Assembly (NCBI GenBank): GCA_963556195.1
Contig: CAUVYP010000579.1
Location: 744,001 to 808,000, forward strand
Length of the DNA stretch: 64,000 bases
Direction of reading: 5' to 3'
Source: Sepiola atlantica
Lineage: Eukaryota; Mollusca; Cephalopoda; Sepiida; Sepiolidae
A program made the position numbers and the translations under genes. The stretch's first letter is position 1; every line of letters begins with the position of its first letter. This document shows, piece after piece, positions 10,659-24,048 of this stretch. A model generated the notes under the pieces. It was not told where the DNA came from, ran no database searches, and was given only the letters and a program-made list of their open reading frames with translations.

Positions 10659-13448
10659 TTGTTGATGTTTTGCGTATTCAGTTTGTATCGACATATCTCC
10701 GGGAGTACAAGAGCTGAACTTCTGAAACTTGGTACTTCAGTAGAAAATGTATGTCCGCTAATGTCTGCAAAGTTTCAGAGCACAATTTGTATAAATGTGG
10801 AAGTTATAAACGCAAGCGATATCAACTTAAAATCGCACTAAATTTTGTTGATGTTTTGCGTATTCAGTTTGTATCGACATATCTCCGGGAGTACAAGAGC
10901 TGAACTTCTGAAACTTGGTACTTCAGTAGAAAATGTGTGTCCGCTAATGTCTGCAAAGTTTCGGAGCACAATTCTTATAAATGTGGAAGTTATAAACAAA
11001 AGCGATATCAACTTAAAATCGCACTAAATTTTGTTGATGTTTTGCGTATTCAGTTTGTATCGACATATCTCCGGGAGTACAAGAGCTGAACTTCTGAAAC
11101 TTGGTACTTCAGTAGAAAATGTGTGTCCGCTAATGTCTGCAAAGTTTCAGAGCACAATTCTTATAAATGTGGAAGTTATAAACAAAAGCGATATCAACTT
11201 AAAATCGCACTAAATTTTGTTGATGTTTTGCGTATTCAGTTTGTATCGACATATCTCCGGGAGTACAAGAGCTGAACTTCTGAAACTTGGTACTTCAGTA
11301 GAAAATGTGTGTCCGCTAATGTCTGCAAAGTTTCGGAGCACAATTCTTATAAATGTGGAAGTTATAAACAAAAGCGATATCAACTTAAAATAACACTAAA
11401 TTTTGTTGATGTTTTGCGTATTCAGTTTGTATCGACATATCTCCGGGAGTACAAGAGCTGAACTTCTGAAACTTGGTACTTCAGTAGAAAATGTATGTCC
11501 GCTAATGTCTGCAAAGTTTCAGAGCACAATTTGTATAAATGTGGAAGTTATAAACGCAAGCGATATCAACTTAAAATCGCACTAAATTTTGTTGATGTTT
11601 TGCGTATTCAGTTTGTATCGACATATCTCCGGGAGTACAAGAGCTGAACTTCTGAAACTTGGTACTTCAGTAGAAAATGTGTGTCCGCTAATGTCTGCAA
11701 AGTTTCGGAGCACAATTCTTATAAATGTGGAAGTTATAAACAAAAGCGATATCAACTTAAAATCGCACTAAATTTTGTTGATGTTTTGCGTATTCAGTTT
11801 GTATCGACATATCTCCGGGAGTACAAGAGCTGAACTTCTGAAACTTGGTACTTCAGTAGAAAATGTGTGTCCGCTAATGTCTGCAAAGTTTCGGAGCACA
11901 ATTCTTATAAATGTGGAAGTTATTAACACAAGCGATATACCTTTTAAATCGCACTAAATGTTGTTGATGTTTTGCGTATTCAGTTTGTATCGACATATCT
12001 CCGGGAGTACAAGAGCTGAACTTCTGAAACTTGGTACTTCAGTAGAAAATGTGTGTCCGCTAATGTCTGCAAAGTTTCAGAGCACAATTTGTATAAATGT
12101 GGAAGTTATAAACACAAGCGATATCAACTTAAAATCGCACTAAATTTTGTTGATGTTTTGCGTATTCAGTTTGTATCGACATATCTCCGGGAGTACAAGA
12201 GCTGAACTTCTGAAACTTGGTACTTCAGTAGAAAATGTGTGTCCGCTAATGTCTGCAAAGTTTCGGAGCACAATTCTTATAAATGTGGAAGTTATAAACA
12301 AAAGCGATATCAACTTAAAATCGCACTAAATTTTGTTGATGTTTTGCGTATTCAGTTTGTATCGACATATCTCCGGGAGTACAAGAGCTGAACTTCTAAA
12401 ACTTGGTACTTCAGTAGAAAATGTGTGTCCGCTAATGTCTGCAAAGTTTCGGAGCACAATTCTTATAAATGTGGAAGTTATTAACAAAAGACTTATCAAC
12501 TTTAAATCGCACTAAATTTTGTTTATGTTTTGCGTATTCAGTTTGTATCGACATATCTCCGGGAGTACAAGAGCTGAACTTCTGAAACTTCGTACATCAG
12601 TAGAAAATGTGTGTCCGCTATTGTCTGCAAAGTTTCGGAGCACAATTCTCATAAATGTGGAAGTTATAAACAAAAGCGATATCAACTTAAAATCGCACTA
12701 AATTTTGTTGATGTTTTGCGTATTCAGTTTGTATCGACATATCTCCGGGAGTACAAGAGCTGAACTTCTGAAACTTGGTACTTCAGTAGAAAATGTGTGT
12801 CCGCTAATGTCTGCAAAGTTTCGGAGCACAATTCTTATAAATGTGGAAGTTATTAACACAAGCGATATACTTTTTAAATCGCACTAAATTTTGTTGATGT
12901 TTTGCGTATTCAGTTTGTATCGACATATCTCCGGGAGTACACGAGCTGAACTTCTGAAACTTGGTACTTCAGTAGAAAATGTGTGTCCGCTAATGTCTGC
13001 AAAGTTTCAGAGCACAATTCTTATAAATGTGGAAGTTATAAACAAAAGCGATATCAACTTAAAATCGCACTAAATTTTGTTGATGTTTTGCGTATTCAGT
13101 TTGTATCGACATATCTCCGGGAGTACAAGAGCTGAACTTCTGAAACTTGGTACTTCAGTAGAAAATGTATGTCCGCTAATGTCTGCAAAGTTTCAGAGCA
13201 CAATTTGTATAAATGTGGAAGTTATAAACGCAAGCGATATCAACTTAAAATCGCACTAAATTTTGTTGATGTTTTGCGTATTCAGTTTGTATCGACATAT
13301 CTCCGGGAGTACAAGAGCTGAACTTCTGAAACTTGGTACTTCAGTAGAAAATGTGTGTCCGCTAATGTCTGCAAAGTTTCGGAGCACAATTCTTATAAAT
13401 GTGGAAGTTATAAACAAAAGCGATATCAACTTAAAATCGCACTAAATT
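10659..13448 (+). repeat. 15-unit higher-order repeat, second family member
   Basis: Order is QA, RK, QK, RK*, QA, RK, RP, QT, RK, RL, HB, RP, QK, QA, RK. It matches units 6 to 20 of the block at 6939 and lacks the leading QK, QA, RK, QK, QK. RK* is 11217-11402, and the ACACGAGCTG allele is in the QK at 12891. The QT unit at 11961 has a private T-to-G at 11960, just before its first base. The RP at 12705 has TACTTTTTAA in place of TACCTTTTAA. Confidence 0.9.
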
Positions 13449-16400
13449 TTGTTGATGTTTTGCGTATTCAGTTTGTATCGACATATCTCCGGGAGTACAA
13501 GAGCTGAACTTCTGAAACTTGGTACTTCAGTAGAAAATGTGTGTCCGCTAATGTCTGCAAAGTTTCAGAGCACAATTCTTATAAATGTGGAAGTTATAAA
13601 CAAAAGCGATATCAACTTAAAATCGCACTAAATTTTGTTGATGTTTTGCGTATTCAGTTTGTATCGACATATCTCCGGGAGTACAAGAGCTGAACTTCTG
13701 AAACTTGGTACTTCAGTAGAAAATGTATGTCCGCTAATGTCTGCAAAGTTTCAGAGCACAATTTGTATAAATGTGGAAGTTATAAACGCAAGCGATATCA
13801 ACTTAAAATCGCACTAAATTTTGTTGATGTTTTGCGTATTCAGTTTGTATCGACATATCTCCGGGAGTACAAGAGCTGAACTTCTGAAACTTGGTACTTC
13901 AGTAGAAAATGTGTGTCCGCTAATGTCTGCAAAGTTTCGGAGCACAATTCTTATAAATGTGGAAGTTATAAACAAAAGCGATATCAACTTAAAATCGCAC
14001 TAAATTTTGTTGATGTTTTGCGTATTCAGTTTGTATCGACATATCTCCGGGAGTACAAGAGCTGAACTTCTGAAACTTGGTACTTCAGTAGAAAATGTGT
14101 GTCCGCTAATGTCTGCAAAGTTTCAGAGCACAATTCTTATAAATGTGGAAGTTATAAACAAAAGCGATATCAACTTAAAATCGCACTAAATTTTGTTGAT
14201 GTTTTGCGTATTCAGTTTGTATCGACATATCTCCGGGAGTACAAGAGCTGAACTTCTGAAACTTGGTACTTCAGTAGAAAATGTGTGTCCGCTAATGTCT
14301 GCAAAGTTTCAGAGCACAATTCTTGTAAATTTGGAAGTTATAAACAAAAGCGATATCAACTTAAAATCGCACTAAATTTTGTTGATGTTTTGCGTATTCA
14401 GTTTGTATCGACATATCTCCGGGAGTACAAGAGCTGAACTTCTGAAACTTGGTACTTCAGTAGAAAATGTATGTCCGCTAATGTCTGCAAAGTTTCAGAG
14501 CACAATTTGTATAAATGTGGAAGTTATAAACGCAAGCGATATCAACTTAAAATCGCACTAAATTTTGTTGATGTTTTGCGTATTCAGTTTGTATCGACAT
14601 ATCTCCGGGAGTACAAGAGCTGAACTTCTGAAACTTGGTACTTCAGTAGAAAATGTGTGTCCGCTAATGTCTGCAAAGTTTCGGAGCACAATTCTTATAA
14701 ATGTGGAAGTTATAAACAAAAGCGATATCAACTTAAAATCGCACTAAATTTTGTTGATGTTTTGCGTATTCAGTTTGTATCGACATATCTCCGGGAGTAC
14801 AAGAGCTGAACTTCTGAAACTTGGTACTTCAGTAGAAAATGTGTGTCCGCTAATGTCTGCAAAGTTTCAGAGCACAATTCTTATAAATGTGGAAGTTATA
14901 AACAAAAGCGATATCAACTTAAAATCGCACTAAATTTTGTTGATGTTTTGCGTATTCAGTTTGTATCGACATATCTCCGGGAGTACAAGAGCTGAACTTC
15001 TGAAACTTGGTACTTCAGTAGAAAATGTGTGTCCGCTAATGTCTGCAAAGTTTCGGAGCACAATTCTTATAAATGTGGAAGTTATAAACAAAAGCGATAT
15101 CAACTTAAAATAACACTAAATTTTGTTGATGTTTTGCGTATTCAGTTTGTATCGACATATCTCCGGGAGTACAAGAGCTGAACTTCTGAAACTTGGTACT
15201 TCAGTAGAAAATGTATGTCCGCTAATGTCTGCAAAGTTTCAGAGCACAATTCTTATAAATGTGGAAGTTATAAACGCAAGCGATATCAACTTAAAATCGC
15301 ACTAAATTTTGTTGATGTTTTGCGTATTCAGTTTGTATCGACATATCTCCGGGAGTACAAGAGCTGAACTTCTGAAACTTGGTACTTCAGTAGAAAATGT
15401 GTGTCCGCTAATGTCTGCAAAGTTTCGGAGCACAATTCTTATAAATGTGGAAGTTATAAACAAAAGCGATATCAACTTAAAATCGCACTAAATTTTGTTG
15501 ATGTTTTGCGTATTCAGTTTGTATCGACATATCTCCGGGAGTACAAGAGCTGAACTTCTGAAACTTGGTACTTCAGTAGAAAATGTGTGTCCGCTAATGT
15601 CTGCAAAGTTTCGGAGCACAATTCTTATAAATGTGGAAGTTATTAACACAAGCGATATACCTTTTAAATCGCACTAAATTTTGTTGATGTTTTGCGTATT
15701 CAGTTTGTATCGACATATCTCCGGGAGTACAAGAGCTGAACTTCTGAAACTTGGTACTTCAGTAGAAAATGTGTGTCCGCTAATGTCTGCAAAGTTTCAG
15801 AGCACAATTTGTATAAATGTGGAAGTTATAAACACAAGCGATATCAACTTAAAATCGCACTAAATTTTGTTGATGTTTTGCGTATTCAGTTTGTATCGAC
15901 ATATCTCCGGGAGTACAAGAGCTGAACTTCTGAAACTTGGTACTTCAGTAGAAAATGTGTGTCCGCTAATGTCTGCAAAGTTTCGGAGCACAATTCTTAT
16001 AAATGTGGAAGTTATAAACAAAAGCGATATCAACTTAAAATCGCACTAAATTTTGTTGATGTTTTGCGTATTCAGTTTGTATCGACATATCTCCGGGAGT
16101 ACAAGAGCTGAACTTCTAAAACTTGGTACTTCAGTAGAAAATGTGTGTCCGCTAATGTCTGCAAAGTTTCGGAGCACAATTCTTATAAATGTGGAAGTTA
16201 TTAACAAAAGACTTATCAACTTTAAATAGCACTAAATTTTGTTTATGTTTTGCGTATTCAGTTTGTATCGACATATCTCCGGGAGTACAAGAGCTGAACT
16301 TCTGAAACTTCGTACATCAGTAGAAAATGTGTGTCCGCTATTGTCTGCAAAGTTTCGGAGCACAATTCTCATAAATGTGGAAGTTATAAACAAAAGCGAT

Positions 16401-16796
16401 ATCAACTTAAAATCGCACTAAATTTTGTTGATGTTTTGCGTATTCAGTTTGTATCGACATATCTCCGGGAGTACAAGAGCTGAACTTCTGAAACTTGGTA
16501 CTTCAGTAGAAAATGTGTGTCCGCTAATGTCTGCAAAGTTTCGGAGCACAATTCTTATAAATGTGGAAGTTATTAACACAAGCGATATACCTTTTAAATC
16601 GCACTAAATTTTGTTGATGTTTTGCGTATTCAGTTTGTATCGACATATCTCCGGGAGTACACGAGCTGAACTTCTGAAACTTGGTACTTCAGTAGAAAAT
16701 GTGTGTCCGCTAATGTCTGCAAAGTTTCAGAGCACAATTCTTATAAATGTGGAAGTTATAAACAAAAGCGATATCAACTTAAAATCGCATTAAATT
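13449..16796 (+). repeat. 18-unit higher-order repeat, third family member
   Basis: Order is QK, QA, RK, QK, QK, QA, RK, QK, RK*, QA, RK, RP, QT, RK, RL, HB, RP, QK, matching the first 18 units of the block at 6939. RK* is 14937-15122 and ACACGAGCTG is in the QK at 16611. Private changes: CTTGTAAATTTGG in the QK at 14193 (14325 and 14331), the QA at 15123 with CTTATA in place of TTGTATA, and C to A at 16228 in the RL tail. Confidence 0.9.
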
Positions 16797-18284
16797 TTGT
16801 TGATGTTTTGCGTATTCAGTTTGTATCGACATATCTCCGGGAGTACAAGAGCTGAACTTCTGAAACTTGGTACTTCAGTAGAAAATGTGTGTCCGCTAAT
16901 GTCTGCAAAGTTTCAGAGCACAATTTGTATAAATGTGGAAGTTATAAACACAAGCGATATCAACTTAAAATCGCACTAAATTTTGTTGATGTTTTGCGTA
17001 TTCAGTTTGTATCGACATATCTCCGGGAGTACAAGAGCTGAACTTCTGAAACTTGGTACTTCAGTAGAAAATGTGTGTCCGCTAATGTCTGCAAAGTTTC
17101 GGAGCACAATTCTTATAAATGTGGAAGTTATTAACACAAGCGATATACCTTTTAAATCGCACTAAATTTTGTTGATGTTTTGCGTATTCAGTTTGTATCG
17201 ACATATCTCCGGGAGTACAAGAGCTGAACTTCTGAAACTTGGTACTTCAGTAGAAAATGTGTGTCCGCTAATGTCTGCAAAGTTTCAGAGCACAATTCTT
17301 ATAAATGTGGAAGTTATAAACAAAAGCGATATCAACTTAAAATCGCACTAAATTTTGTTGATGTTTTGCGTATTCAGTTTGTATCGACATATCTCCGGGA
17401 GTACAAGAGCTGAACTTCTGAAACTTGGTACTTCAGTAGAAAATGTGTGTCCGCTAATGTCTGCAAAGTTTCGGAGCACAATTCTTATAAATGTGGAAGT
17501 TATAAACAAAAGCGATATCAACTTAAAATCGCACTAAATTTTGTTGATGTTTTGCGTATTCAGTTTGTATCGACATATCTCCGGGAGTACAAGAGCTGAA
17601 CTTCTGAAACTTGGTACTTCAGTAGAAAATGTGTGTCCGCTAATGTCTGCAAAGTTTCGGAGCACAATTCTTATAAATGTGGAAGTTATTAACACAAGCG
17701 ATATACCTTTTAAATCGCACTAAATTTTGTTGATGTTTTGCGTATTCAGTTTGTATCGACATATCTCCGGGAGTACAAGAGCTGAACTTCTGAAACTTGG
17801 TACTTCAGTAGAAAATGTGTGTCCGCTAATGTCTGCAAAGTTTCAGAGCACAATTCTTATAAATGTGGAAGTTATAAACAAAAGCGATATCAACTTAAAA
17901 TCGCACTAAATTTTGTTGATGTTTTGCGTATTCAGTTTGTATCGACATATCTCCGGGAGTACAAGAGCTGAACTTCTGAAACTTGGTACTTCAGTAGAAA
18001 ATGTGTGTCCGCTAATGTCTGCAAAGTTTCAGAGCACAATTTGTATAAATGTGGAAGTTATAAACACAAGCGATATCAACTTAAAATCGCACTAAATTTT
18101 GTTGATGTTTTGCGTATTCAGTTTGTATCGACATATCTCCGGGAGTACAAGAGCTGAACTTCTGAAACTTGGTACTTCAGTAGAAAATGTGTGTCCGCTA
18201 ATGTCTGCAAAGTTTCGGAGCACAATTCTTATAAATGTGGAAGCTATAAACAAAAGCGATATCAACTTAAAATCGCACTAAATT

Positions 18285-18470
18285 TTGTTGATGTTTTGCG
18301 TATTCAGTTTGTATCGACATATCTCCGGGAGTACAAGAGCTGAACTTCTGAAACTTGGTACTTCAGTAGAAAATGTGTGTCCGCTAATGTCTGCAAAGTT
18401 TCAGAGCACAATTCGAATAAATGTGGAAGTTATAAACAAAAGCGATATCAACTTAAAATCGCACTAAATT
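18285..18470 (+). repeat. Satellite unit, subtype QR (first of about 10)
   Basis: A QK-like unit with ATTCGAATA in place of ATTCTTATA (GA at 131-132), which creates a TTCGAA palindrome and a new CpG. Copies begin at 18285, 22376, 24235, 27954, 36136, 40413, 46179, 48411, 51015 and 53806, and every one is followed by a QA unit. QR is absent left of 18 kb and right of 54 kb. Confidence 0.94.
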
Positions 18471-18842
18471 TTGTTGATGTTTTGCGTATTCAGTTTGTAT
18501 CGACATATCTCCGGGAGTACAAGAGCTGAACTTCTGAAACTTGGTACTTCAGTAGAAAATGTATGTCCGCTAATGTCTGCAAAGTTTCAGAGCACAATTT
18601 GTATAAATGTGGAAGTTATAAACGCAAGCGATATCAACTTAAAATCGCACTAAATTTTGTTGATGTTTTGCGTATTCAGTTTGTATCGACATATCTCCGG
18701 GAGTACAAGAGCTGAACTTCTGAAACTTGGTACTTCAGTAGAAAATGTGTGTCCGCTAATGTCTGCAAAGTTTCGGAGCACAATTCTTATAAATGTGGAA
18801 GTTATAAACAAAAGCGATATCAACTTAAAATCGCACTAAATT

Positions 18843-19027
18843 TTGTTGATGTTTTGCGTATTCAGTTTGTATCGACATATCTCCGGGAGTACAAGAGCTG
18901 AACTTCTGAAACTTGGTACTTCAGTAGAAAAGTGTGTTCGCTAATGTCTGCAAAGTTTCGGAGCACAATTCTTATAAATGTGGAAGTTATAAACAAAAGC
19001 GATATCAACTTAAAATCGCACTAAATT
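18843..19027 (+). other. Satellite unit with 1-bp deletion (185 bp)
   Basis: An RK unit in which AAAATGTGTGTCCGC reads AAAAGTGTGTTCGC. One T is lost near 18931-18932, and C became T at 18938. No other unit in the window shares this allele. Confidence 0.92.
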
Positions 19028-22000
19028 TTGTTGATGTTTTGCGTATTCAGTTTGTATCGACATATCTCCGGGAGTACAAGAGCTGAACTTCTGAAACTTG
19101 GTACTTCAGTAGAAAATGTGTGTCCGCTAATGTCTGCAAAGTTTCAGAGCACAATTCTTATAAATGTGGAAGTTATAAACAAAAGCGATATCAACTTAAA
19201 ATCGCACTAAATTTTGTTGATGTTTTGCGTATTCAGTTTGTATCGACATATCTCCGGGAGTACAAGAGCTGAACTTCTGAAACTTGGTACTTCAGTAGAA
19301 AATGTGTGTCCGCTAATGTCTGCAAAGTTTCAGAGCACAATTCTTATAAATGTGGAAGTTATAAACAAAAGCGATATCAACTTAAAATCGCACTAAATTT
19401 TGTTGATGTTTTGCGTATTCAGTTTGTATCGACATATCTCCGGGAGTACAAGAGCTGAACTTCTGAAACTTGGTACTTCAGTAGAAAATGTATGTCCGCT
19501 AATGTCTGCAAAGTTTCAGAGCACAATTTGTATAAATGTGGAAGTTATAAACGCAAGCGATATCAACTTAAAATCGCACTAAATTTTGTTGATGTTTTGC
19601 GTATTCAGTTTGTATCGACATATCTCCGGGAGTACAAGAGCTGAACTTCTGAAACTTGGTACTTCAGTAGAAAATGTGTGTCCGCTAATGTCTGCAAAGT
19701 TTCGGAGCACAATTCTTATAAATGTGGAAGTTATAAACAAAAGCGATATCAACTTAAAATCGCACTAAATTTTGTTGATGTTTTGCGTATTCAGTTTGTA
19801 TCGACATATCTCCGGGAGTACAAGAGCTGAACTTCTGAAACTTGGTACTTCAGTAGAAAATGTGTGTCCGCTAATGTCTGCAAAGTTTCGGAGCACAATT
19901 CTTATAAATGTGGAAGTTATAAACAAAAGCGATATCAACTTAAAATCGCACTAAATTTTGTTGATGTTTTGCGTATTCAGTTTGTATCGACATATCTCCG
20001 GGAGTACAAGAGCTGAACTTCTGAAACTTGGTACTTCAGTAGAAAATGTGTGTCCGCTAATGTCTGCAAAGTTTCGGAGCACAATTCTTATAAATGTGGA
20101 AGTTATTAACACAAGCGATATACCTTTTAAATCGCACTAAATTTTGTTGATGTTTTGCGTATTCAGTTTGTATCGACATATCTCCGGGAGTACAAGAGCT
20201 GAACTTCTGAAACTTGGTACTTCAGTAGAAAATGTGTGTCCGCTAATGTCTGCAAAGTTTCAGAGCACAATTCTTATAAATGTGGAAGTTATAAACAAAA
20301 GCGATATCAACTTAAAATCGCACTAAATTTTGTTGATGTTTTGCGTATTCAGTTTGTATCGACATATCTCCGGGAGTACAAGAGCTGAACTTCTGAAACT
20401 TGGTACTTCAGTAGAAAATGTGTGTCCGCTAATGTCTGCAAAGTTTCAGAGCACAATTTGTATAAATGTGGAAGTTATAAACACAAGCGATATCAACTTA
20501 AAATCGCACTAAATTTTGTTGATGTTTTGCGTATTCAGTTTGTATCGACATATCTCCGGGAGTACAAGAGCTGAACTTCTGAAACTTGGTACTTCAGTAG
20601 AAAATGTGTGTCCGCTAATGTCTGCAAAGTTTCGGAGCACAATTCTTATAAATGTGGAAGCTATAAACAAAAGCGATATCAACTTAAAATCGCACTAAAT
20701 TTTGTTGATGTTTTGCGTATTCAGTTTGTATCGACATATCTCCGGGAGTACAAGAGCTGAACTTCTGAAACTTGGTACTTCAGTAGAAAATGTGTGTCCG
20801 CTAATGTCTGCAAAGTTTCGGAGCACAATTCTTATAAATGTGGAAGTTATTAACACAAGCGATATACCTTTTAAATCGCACTAAATTTTGTTGATGTTTT
20901 GCGTATTCAGTTTGTATCGACATATCTCCGGGAGTACAAGAGCTGAACTTCTGAAACTTGGTACTTCAGTAGAAAATGTGTGTCCGCTAATGTCTGCAAA
21001 GTTTCAGAGCACAATTCTTATAAATGTGGAAGTTATAAACAAAAGCGATATCAACTTAAAATCGCACTAAATTTTGTTGATGTTTTGCGTATTCAGTTTG
21101 TATCGACATATCTCCGGGAGTACAAGAGCTGAACTTCTGAAACTTGGTACTTCAGTAGAAAATGTGTGTCCGCTAATGTCTGCAAAGTTTCGGAGCACAA
21201 TTCTTATAAATGTGGAAGTTATAAACAAAAGCGATATCAACTTAAAATCGCACTAAATTTTGTTGATGTTTTGCGTATTCAGTTTGTATCGACATATCTC
21301 CGGGAGTACAAGAGCTGAACTTCTGAAACTTGGTACTTCAGTAGAAAATGTATGTCCGCTAATGTCTGCAAAGTTTCGGAGCACAATTCTTATAAATGTG
21401 GAAGTTATTAACACAAGCGATATACCTTTTAAATCGCACTAAATTTTGTTGATGTTTTGCGTATTCAGTTTGTATCGACATATCTCCGGGAGTACAAGAG
21501 CTGAACTTCTGAAACTTGGTACTTCAGTAGAAAATGTGTGTCCGCTAATGTCTGCAAAGTTTCAGAGCACAATTCTTATAAATGTGGAAGTTATAAACAA
21601 AAGCGATATCAACTTAAAATCGCACTAAATTTTGTTGATGTTTTGCGTATTCAGTTTGTATCGACATATCTCCGGGAGTACAAAAGCTGAACTTCTGAAA
21701 CTTGGTACTTCAGTAGAAAATGTGTGTCCGCTAATGTCTGCAAAGTTTCAGAGCACAATTTGTATAAATGTGGAAGTTATAAACACAAGCGATATCAACT
21801 TAAAATCGCACTAAATTTTGTTGATGTTTTGCGTATTCAGTTTGTATCGACATATCTCCGGGAGTACAAGAGCTGAACTTCTGAAACTTGGTACTTCAGT
21901 AGAAAATGTGTGTCCGCTAATGTCTGCAAAGTTTCGGAGCACAATTCTTATAAATGTGGAAGCTATAAACAAAAGCGATATCAACTTAAAATCGCACTAA

Positions 22001-23863
22001 ATTTTGTTGATGTTTTGCGTATTCAGTTTGTATCGACATATCTCCGGGAGTACAAGAGCTGAACTTCTGAAACTTGGTACTTCAGTAGAAAATGTGTGTC
22101 CGCTAATGTCTGCAAAGTTTCGGAGCACAATTCTTATAAATGTGGAAGTTATTAACACAAGCGATATACCTTTTAAATCGCACTAAATTTTGTTGATGTT
22201 TTGCGTATTCAGTTTGTATCGACATATCTCCGGGAGTACAAGAGCTGAACTTCTGAAACTTGGTACTTCAGTAGAAAATGTGTGTCCGCTAATGTCTGCA
22301 AAGTTTCAGAGCACAATTCTTATAAATGTGGAAGTTATAAACAAAAGCGATATCAACTTAAAATCGCACTAAATTTTGTTGATGTTTTGCGTATTCAGTT
22401 TGTATCGACATATCTCCGGGAGTACAAGAGCTGAACTTCTGAAACTTGGTACTTCAGTAGAAAATGTGTGTCCGCTAATGTCTGCAAAGTTTCAGAGCAC
22501 AATTCGAATAAATGTGGAAGTTATAAACAAAAGCGATATCAACTTAAAATCGCACTAAATTTTGTTGATGTTTTGCGTATTCAGTTTGTATCGACATATC
22601 TCCGGGAGTACAAGAGCTGAACTTCTGAAACTTGGTACTTCAGTAGAAAATGTATGTCCGCTAATGTCTGCAAAGTTTCAGAGCACAATTTGTATAAATG
22701 TGGAAGTTATAAACGCAAGCGATATCAACTTAAAATCGCACTAAATTTTGTTGATGTTTTGCGTATTCAGTTTGTATCGACATATCTCCGGGAGTACAAG
22801 AGCTGAACTTCTGAAACTTGGTACTTCAGTAGAAAATGTGTGTCCGCTAATGTCTGCAAAGTTTCAGAGCACAATTCTTATAAATGTGGAAGTTATAAAC
22901 AAAAGCGATATCAACTTAAAATCGCACTAAATTTTGTTGATGTTTTGCGTATTCAGTTTGTATCGACATATCTCCGGGAGTACAAGAGCTGAACTTCTGA
23001 AACTTGGTACTTCAGTAGAAAATGTGTGTCCGCTAATGTCTGCAAAGTTTCAGAGCACAATTCTTATAAATGTGGAAGTTATAAACAAAAGCGATATCAA
23101 CTTAAAATCGATCTAAATTTTGTTGATGTTTTGCGTATTCAGTTTGTATCGACATATCTCCGGGAGTACAAGAGCTGAACTTCTGAAACTTGGTACTTCA
23201 GTAGAAAATGTGTGTCCGCTAATGTCTGCAAAGTTTCAGAGCACAATTCTTATAAATGTGGAAGTTATAAACAAAAGCGATATCAACTTAAAATCGCACT
23301 AAATTTTGTTGATGTTTTGCGTATTCAGTTTGTATCGACATATCTCCGGGAGTACAAGAGCTGAACTTCTGAAACTTGGTACTTCAGTAGAAAATGTATG
23401 TCCGCTAATGTCTGCAAAGTTTCAGAGCACAATTTGTATAAATGTGGAAGTTATAAACGCAAGCGATATCAACTTAAAATCGCACTAAATTTTGTTGATG
23501 TTTTGCGTATTCAGTTTGTATCGACATATCTCCGGGAGTACAAGAGCTGAACTTCTGAAACTTGGTACTTCAGTAGAAAATGTGTGTCCGCTAATGTCTG
23601 CAAAGTTTCGGAGCACAATTCTTATAAATGTGGAAGTTATAAACAAAAGCGATATTAACTTAAAATCGCACTAAATTTTGTTGATGTTTTGCGTATTCAG
23701 TTTGTATCGACATATCTCCGGGAGTACAAGAGCTGAACTTCTGAAACTTGGTACTTCAGTAGAAAATGTGTGTCCGCTAATGTCTGCAAAGTTTCGGAGC
23801 ACAATTCTTATAAATGTGGAAGTTATTAACACAAGCGATATACCTTTTAAATCGCACTAAATT
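19028..23863 (+). repeat. 26-unit segment, member 1 of a large duplication
   Basis: Order is QK, QK, QA, RK, RK, RP, QK, QT, RA, RP, QK, RK, RP, QK, QT, RA, RP, QK, QR, QA, QK, QK, QK, QA, RK, RP. The QT at 21632 has ACAAAAGCTG. The RK at 23492 has GATATTAAC in place of GATATCAAC. Both alleles return in the related segment at 24793-29441. The RP at 21260 carries the QA-type GTATGT, and the QK at 22934 ends in TCGATCTAA, a private change. Confidence 0.88.
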
Positions 23864-24048
23864 TTGTTAATGTTTTGCGTATTCAGTTTGTATCGACATA
23901 TCTCCGGGAGTACAAGAGCTGAACTTCTGAAACTTGGTACTTCAGTAGAAAATGTGTGTCCGCTAATGTCTGCAAAGTTTCAGAGCACAATTACATAAAT
24001 GTGGAAGTTATAAACAAAAGCGATATCAACTTAAAATCGCACTAAATT
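23864..24048 (+). other. Satellite unit with net 1-bp deletion (185 bp)
   Basis: A QK-like unit in which AATTCTTATAAATG reads AATTACATAAATG near 23993-23995, with A at position 6 (TTGTTAATG). The allele is private to this unit. Confidence 0.92.

Larger units (their letters stand above)
16797..19027 (+). repeat. Bridge block of 12 units
   Basis: Order is QT, RP, QK, RK, RP, QK, QT, RA, QR, QA, RK, RK(-1). The first eight units match the order at 2103-3590. The ninth (18285) is the first QR unit. The last unit is shortened by 1 bp. The block marks the change from the RK*-bearing zone to the QR-bearing zone. Confidence 0.9.
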
